DNA from: UBA2289 sp041677365
GTDB taxonomy: Bacteria; Bacillota_I; Bacilli_A; Izemoplasmatales; Hujiaoplasmataceae
Reading direction: 5' to 3'
DNA: 16,099 nt
Assembly (NCBI GenBank): GCA_041677365.1
Contig: JBAYQC010000020.1
Span: 1 to 16,099, forward strand
Shown here piece after piece: positions 14,113-16,099 of the stretch. Below the pieces are notes generated by a model. That model had not been told where the DNA came from and ran no database searches. It saw nothing but the letters and a program-made list of their open reading frames with translations. Position 1 is the stretch's first letter; every line of letters begins with the position of its first letter. Position numbers and translations under genes: made by a program.

Positions 14113-15350
14113 TATCTGTTCTCCTTTTCAATTTTATTCATTTTTTCTACATAATCATCAATAGCAAACTTTCGTTTTAAACCATTGGCATTCATATATC
14201 TAAGTTTACCAAAAATATCTCTTTCAGTCCAAGCACGATCATGCTTACCAAAACACCAAGCCACACCACAATATCCATTAGGGGTTAATCCATCAGTAAA
14301 ATAATAATTGTTAAGTTCAATTGCGGTCTTAAAAGCTTCTTCATAAGTTTTAGACCACTCAATAATTTTCTTACACCAATACATCCGCATATAAGAATGC
14401 ATCTTTCCTAAATAAACCATTTCTTTCATTGCGGCGTTAAAGTAAGGATCATGAGTTTTAAAACTCAAGTAATCTTCTTTTGTATATAAATACTCTCTTT
14501 CATCCTTAAGATGTTTTTCCATCGTCATATAAGCCCAATCATAAGTCATATATTTAAATTCATCATAAGTGGGGTTATAATAGACAAAATTATAAGCTAG
14601 TTCTCTTCTAACAATTAATTCTTCAAGGAATGAATCCTTATTCTCACCTTTTATTTTAGCCATTCTATTATAAATAGATACTGGAGAAATAAAACCATAT
14701 TTTAAATAGGGACTCAAATTTGAAGTCAGTTCAAGTGATGGATCATTATGCAAATCATACTTATCCAATTTGTTATCAATGAAATCATCTAAAGTTTTAA
14801 AAGCCAAATTCTCACCAATTGATTTTTTCGCTTCAATTAAAACTTCTTCACGATACTCAGATAACAATTTATTAATTTTCGGTCTAATGGTTCTAGCTGA
14901 ATATTCCTCTTTGTCAGAAGCCATTCTCACTGGAACAAATACATTGCCTTCTATAGTGAAAAGGTTAACTTGATGTTTTAAAGCCATTTCTTTAATAATC
15001 CCATAATATTCAATATCAAAACGCAAATAGGCTTTGTCGATAAAAATTGCATTATTATCTCTAATAATTGTACTTAAATCTTGGTTACGATTTATCCACT
15101 GTACATTCTTAGAATATTCTAGCAATTTATCACTTAAATCTCTTGTGTTTTCAATAAAGTATTTTTTATTTACTTCATTAAGCTCATAGGGTTCAACAAT
15201 ATATATGTTTAAGCTTAAGCTATTAGTTTTAGCGAAATTAATCGCTTCCGCTAAAGTGTAATTATTATAAACTCTGAAGCTCTTTGTCATAAAATAAACA
15301 CATTTGTTATTTTTATTGGGATAATCAAGAATTTGATTTTTTCTACTCAT
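14112..15350 (-). CDS. phr: Class II CPD photolyase (deoxyribodipyrimidine photo-lyase)
   Basis: FAD enzyme of 412 residues that uses blue light to split cyclobutane pyrimidine dimers. The N-terminal alpha/beta antenna domain spans about 1-170. The C-terminal helical FAD domain holds the class II motifs: SNLSPYLKYGFISP (about 210-223), EELIVRRELAYNF (about 243-255), HDPYFNAA (about 300), GKMHSYMRMYW (315-325) and GKHDRAWTERDIFGK (368-382). These are class II, not class I or cryptochrome, patterns. The usual N-terminal WMSRDQR is replaced by FMTKSFR, so antenna-pigment binding may differ. I chose the ATG at 15350 because it overlaps the upstream stop as TAATG; a TTG at 15368 lies further inside the DUF1295 gene and is a worse start. 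Slightly short for the class but with all core motifs. Confidence 0.95.
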   Translation of the reverse strand: MSRKNQILDYPNKNNKCVYFMTKSFRVYNNYTLAEAINFAKTNSLSLNIYIVEPYELNEVNKKYFIENTRDLSDKLLEYSKNVQWINRNQDLSTIIRDNNAIFIDKAYLRFDIEYYGIIKEMALKHQVNLFTIEGNVFVPVRMASDKEEYSARTIRPKINKLLSEYREEVLIEAKKSIGENLAFKTLDDFIDNKLDKYDLHNDPSLELTSNLSPYLKYGFISPVSIYNRMAKIKGENKDSFLEELIVRRELAYNFVYYNPTYDEFKYMTYDWAYMTMEKHLKDEREYLYTKEDYLSFKTHDPYFNAAMKEMVYLGKMHSYMRMYWCKKIIEWSKTYEEAFKTAIELNNYYFTDGLTPNGYCGVAWCFGKHDRAWTERDIFGKLRYMNANGLKRKFAIDDYVEKMNKIEKENR

Positions 15351-16093
15351 TATTGCTTTGGAAACCAAGGGATAAATGCGTTAGTCTTTTCTGCATACTC
15401 GTCCCATCCAGGGGTCTCTTTCATCTTTCTTTCTAGCATTGGTACGCCGCTAACAAATCTTAATAAGAATGTGATAGTTACTGGTGAAATCACCGCAAGA
15501 TATTGCCAAACGCTATTTGCTGATACTGATATTACGATAATAAACAATCCCCACCAAATAACGGCTTCGCCAAAATAATTTGGGTGGCGGGTATATTTCC
15601 ATAAACCTGTAGTCATTAATTTTTGGGTTTTATTTTTATTGGCAATATGCATTTTAAGTTGATGATCACCAACAACTTCAAAGACATATCCTACTAACCA
15701 AACGATGCTTCCGATGATAAATAAAATCCAATTGGGTGAATTAGCTGTAAAACTTGTGGTATTAACCCAGAAAACTCCTAACCCAACAACAAACATAAAA
15801 AGACCCTGTAACATGAAAACTTGTAAGAATGCTCGGGGTACTACCCATTTACCCCATTCGTCTCGCCATTTCTTGTAGCGAAAATCTTCTTCAGCAAAAA
15901 TATTTCTTTTTAATATGTGATAGAAAAGTCGAAGTCCCCAAAAACTGACTAAGATATTAACAACTATTCTCAGCCAATCATATTGACCGTTAATAAAAAA
16001 GAGTGTCCATGCAGTAATAACAAAACCTAATCCCCAACCGATATCAACTATACTGTTGTTTTTGATTATTGTAGCTACGATAAAGAAAACCAT
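15350..16093 (-). CDS. DUF1295 / steroid 5-alpha-reductase-like membrane protein (5' end uncertain)
   Basis: Multi-pass membrane protein, at least 247 residues. DUF1295 marks are visible: NSIVDIGWGLGF near the N-terminus, the helix-loop RYKKWRDEWG, GDHQLKMHI, and the diagnostic TTGLWKYTRHPNYFGEA (about 161-177), which is shared with steroid 5-alpha-reductase and isoprenylcysteine methyltransferase-like proteins that bind NADPH or S-adenosylmethionine. The true substrate is unknown; in Proteobacteria homologues lie beside fatty-acid cyclopropane synthase and photolyase genes. The frame stays open to the window edge, only 6 bases beyond the first ATG, and homologues often have one more N-terminal segment, so the gene may begin outside the window. 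Its stop overlaps the photolyase start. Confidence 0.9.
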   Translation of the reverse strand: MVFFIVATIIKNNSIVDIGWGLGFVITAWTLFFINGQYDWLRIVVNILVSFWGLRLFYHILKRNIFAEEDFRYKKWRDEWGKWVVPRAFLQVFMLQGLFMFVVGLGVFWVNTTSFTANSPNWILFIIGSIVWLVGYVFEVVGDHQLKMHIANKNKTQKLMTTGLWKYTRHPNYFGEAVIWWGLFIIVISVSANSVWQYLAVISPVTITFLLRFVSGVPMLERKMKETPGWDEYAEKTNAFIPWFPKQ

Positions 16094-16099
16094 AAAATA

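Noticed and set aside
15333..15578. Plus-strand frame of 81 codons over the DUF1295/photolyase junction, and similar short frames at 5709-5927, 12616-12804 and 14770-14973
   Set aside because: All are antisense to well-supported genes and show no protein-like features.

Overview
This is a strongly AT-rich window in which every convincing gene lies on the minus strand, so transcription runs from high to low coordinates. The genes are tightly packed, with Shine-Dalgarno sites of the AGGAGG type, TATAAT-type promoters and short hairpin-plus-T-run terminators. TGA acts as a stop: one gene ends in an ATGA overlap with the next start. The genetic code is therefore the standard bacterial one, not the Mycoplasma code. 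Composition, the lipoprotein style (lipobox, Thr/Ser linker, FN3-like domain) and the anaerobe-type genes suggest an AT-rich anaerobic Firmicutes relative or an Acholeplasma/Izemoplasma-like Mollicute. That placement is inference; no rRNA or tRNA is present to settle it.

In transcription order, 16093-13291 is a photolyase operon: a DUF1295 membrane protein (may run off the window edge), a class II CPD photolyase, a DUF2177 membrane protein and a NUDIX hydrolase. The first three are joined by stop/start overlaps and the fourth starts 3 bases further on. The set ends at a terminator. Next, 13172-10548 holds tryptophanase and arginine deiminase behind a clear promoter. They are two ammonia-releasing amino-acid catabolic enzymes. 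No terminator follows arginine deiminase.

Immediately downstream, 10547-8183 is a strong extended -10 promoter with a TTGAC-N4-GTCAA palindrome just after the predicted transcription start. It drives a small DUF5320 protein, a NifX/NifB-type (FeMo-cofactor-family) protein and two tandem MinD/Mrp ATPases, each with a two-[4Fe-4S] ferredoxin insertion. This resembles the anaerobe-specific 'orange protein' type of locus. A four-helix membrane protein with a Gly-Cys-Thr-Pro-Cys motif follows, with its own promoter and an AT palindrome in its leader, and ends at a terminator.

The segment 7617-4481 is an ABC exporter (ATPase, then an FtsX-type permease of 10 predicted helices) behind a promoter that carries an 18-bp near-palindrome. 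The segment 4435-2126 is a 751-residue acidic, Met-rich lipoprotein of unknown function. The segment 2058-1622 is a class I desulfoferrodoxin (superoxide reductase). Last, 1547-1 holds two tandem undecaprenyl-diphosphate phosphatase (UppP/BacA) paralogues. The second is cut by the window edge and has lost the conserved His and one Ser of the active site.

Taken together, this looks like an oxygen-sensitive, amino-acid-fermenting bacterium that carries superoxide and UV defence. The parts most worth a second look are the Fe-S MinD/NifX locus with its operator and membrane neighbour, and the degenerate UppP paralogue. No mobile element, CRISPR array, RNA gene or gene-free stretch longer than 300 bases is present.
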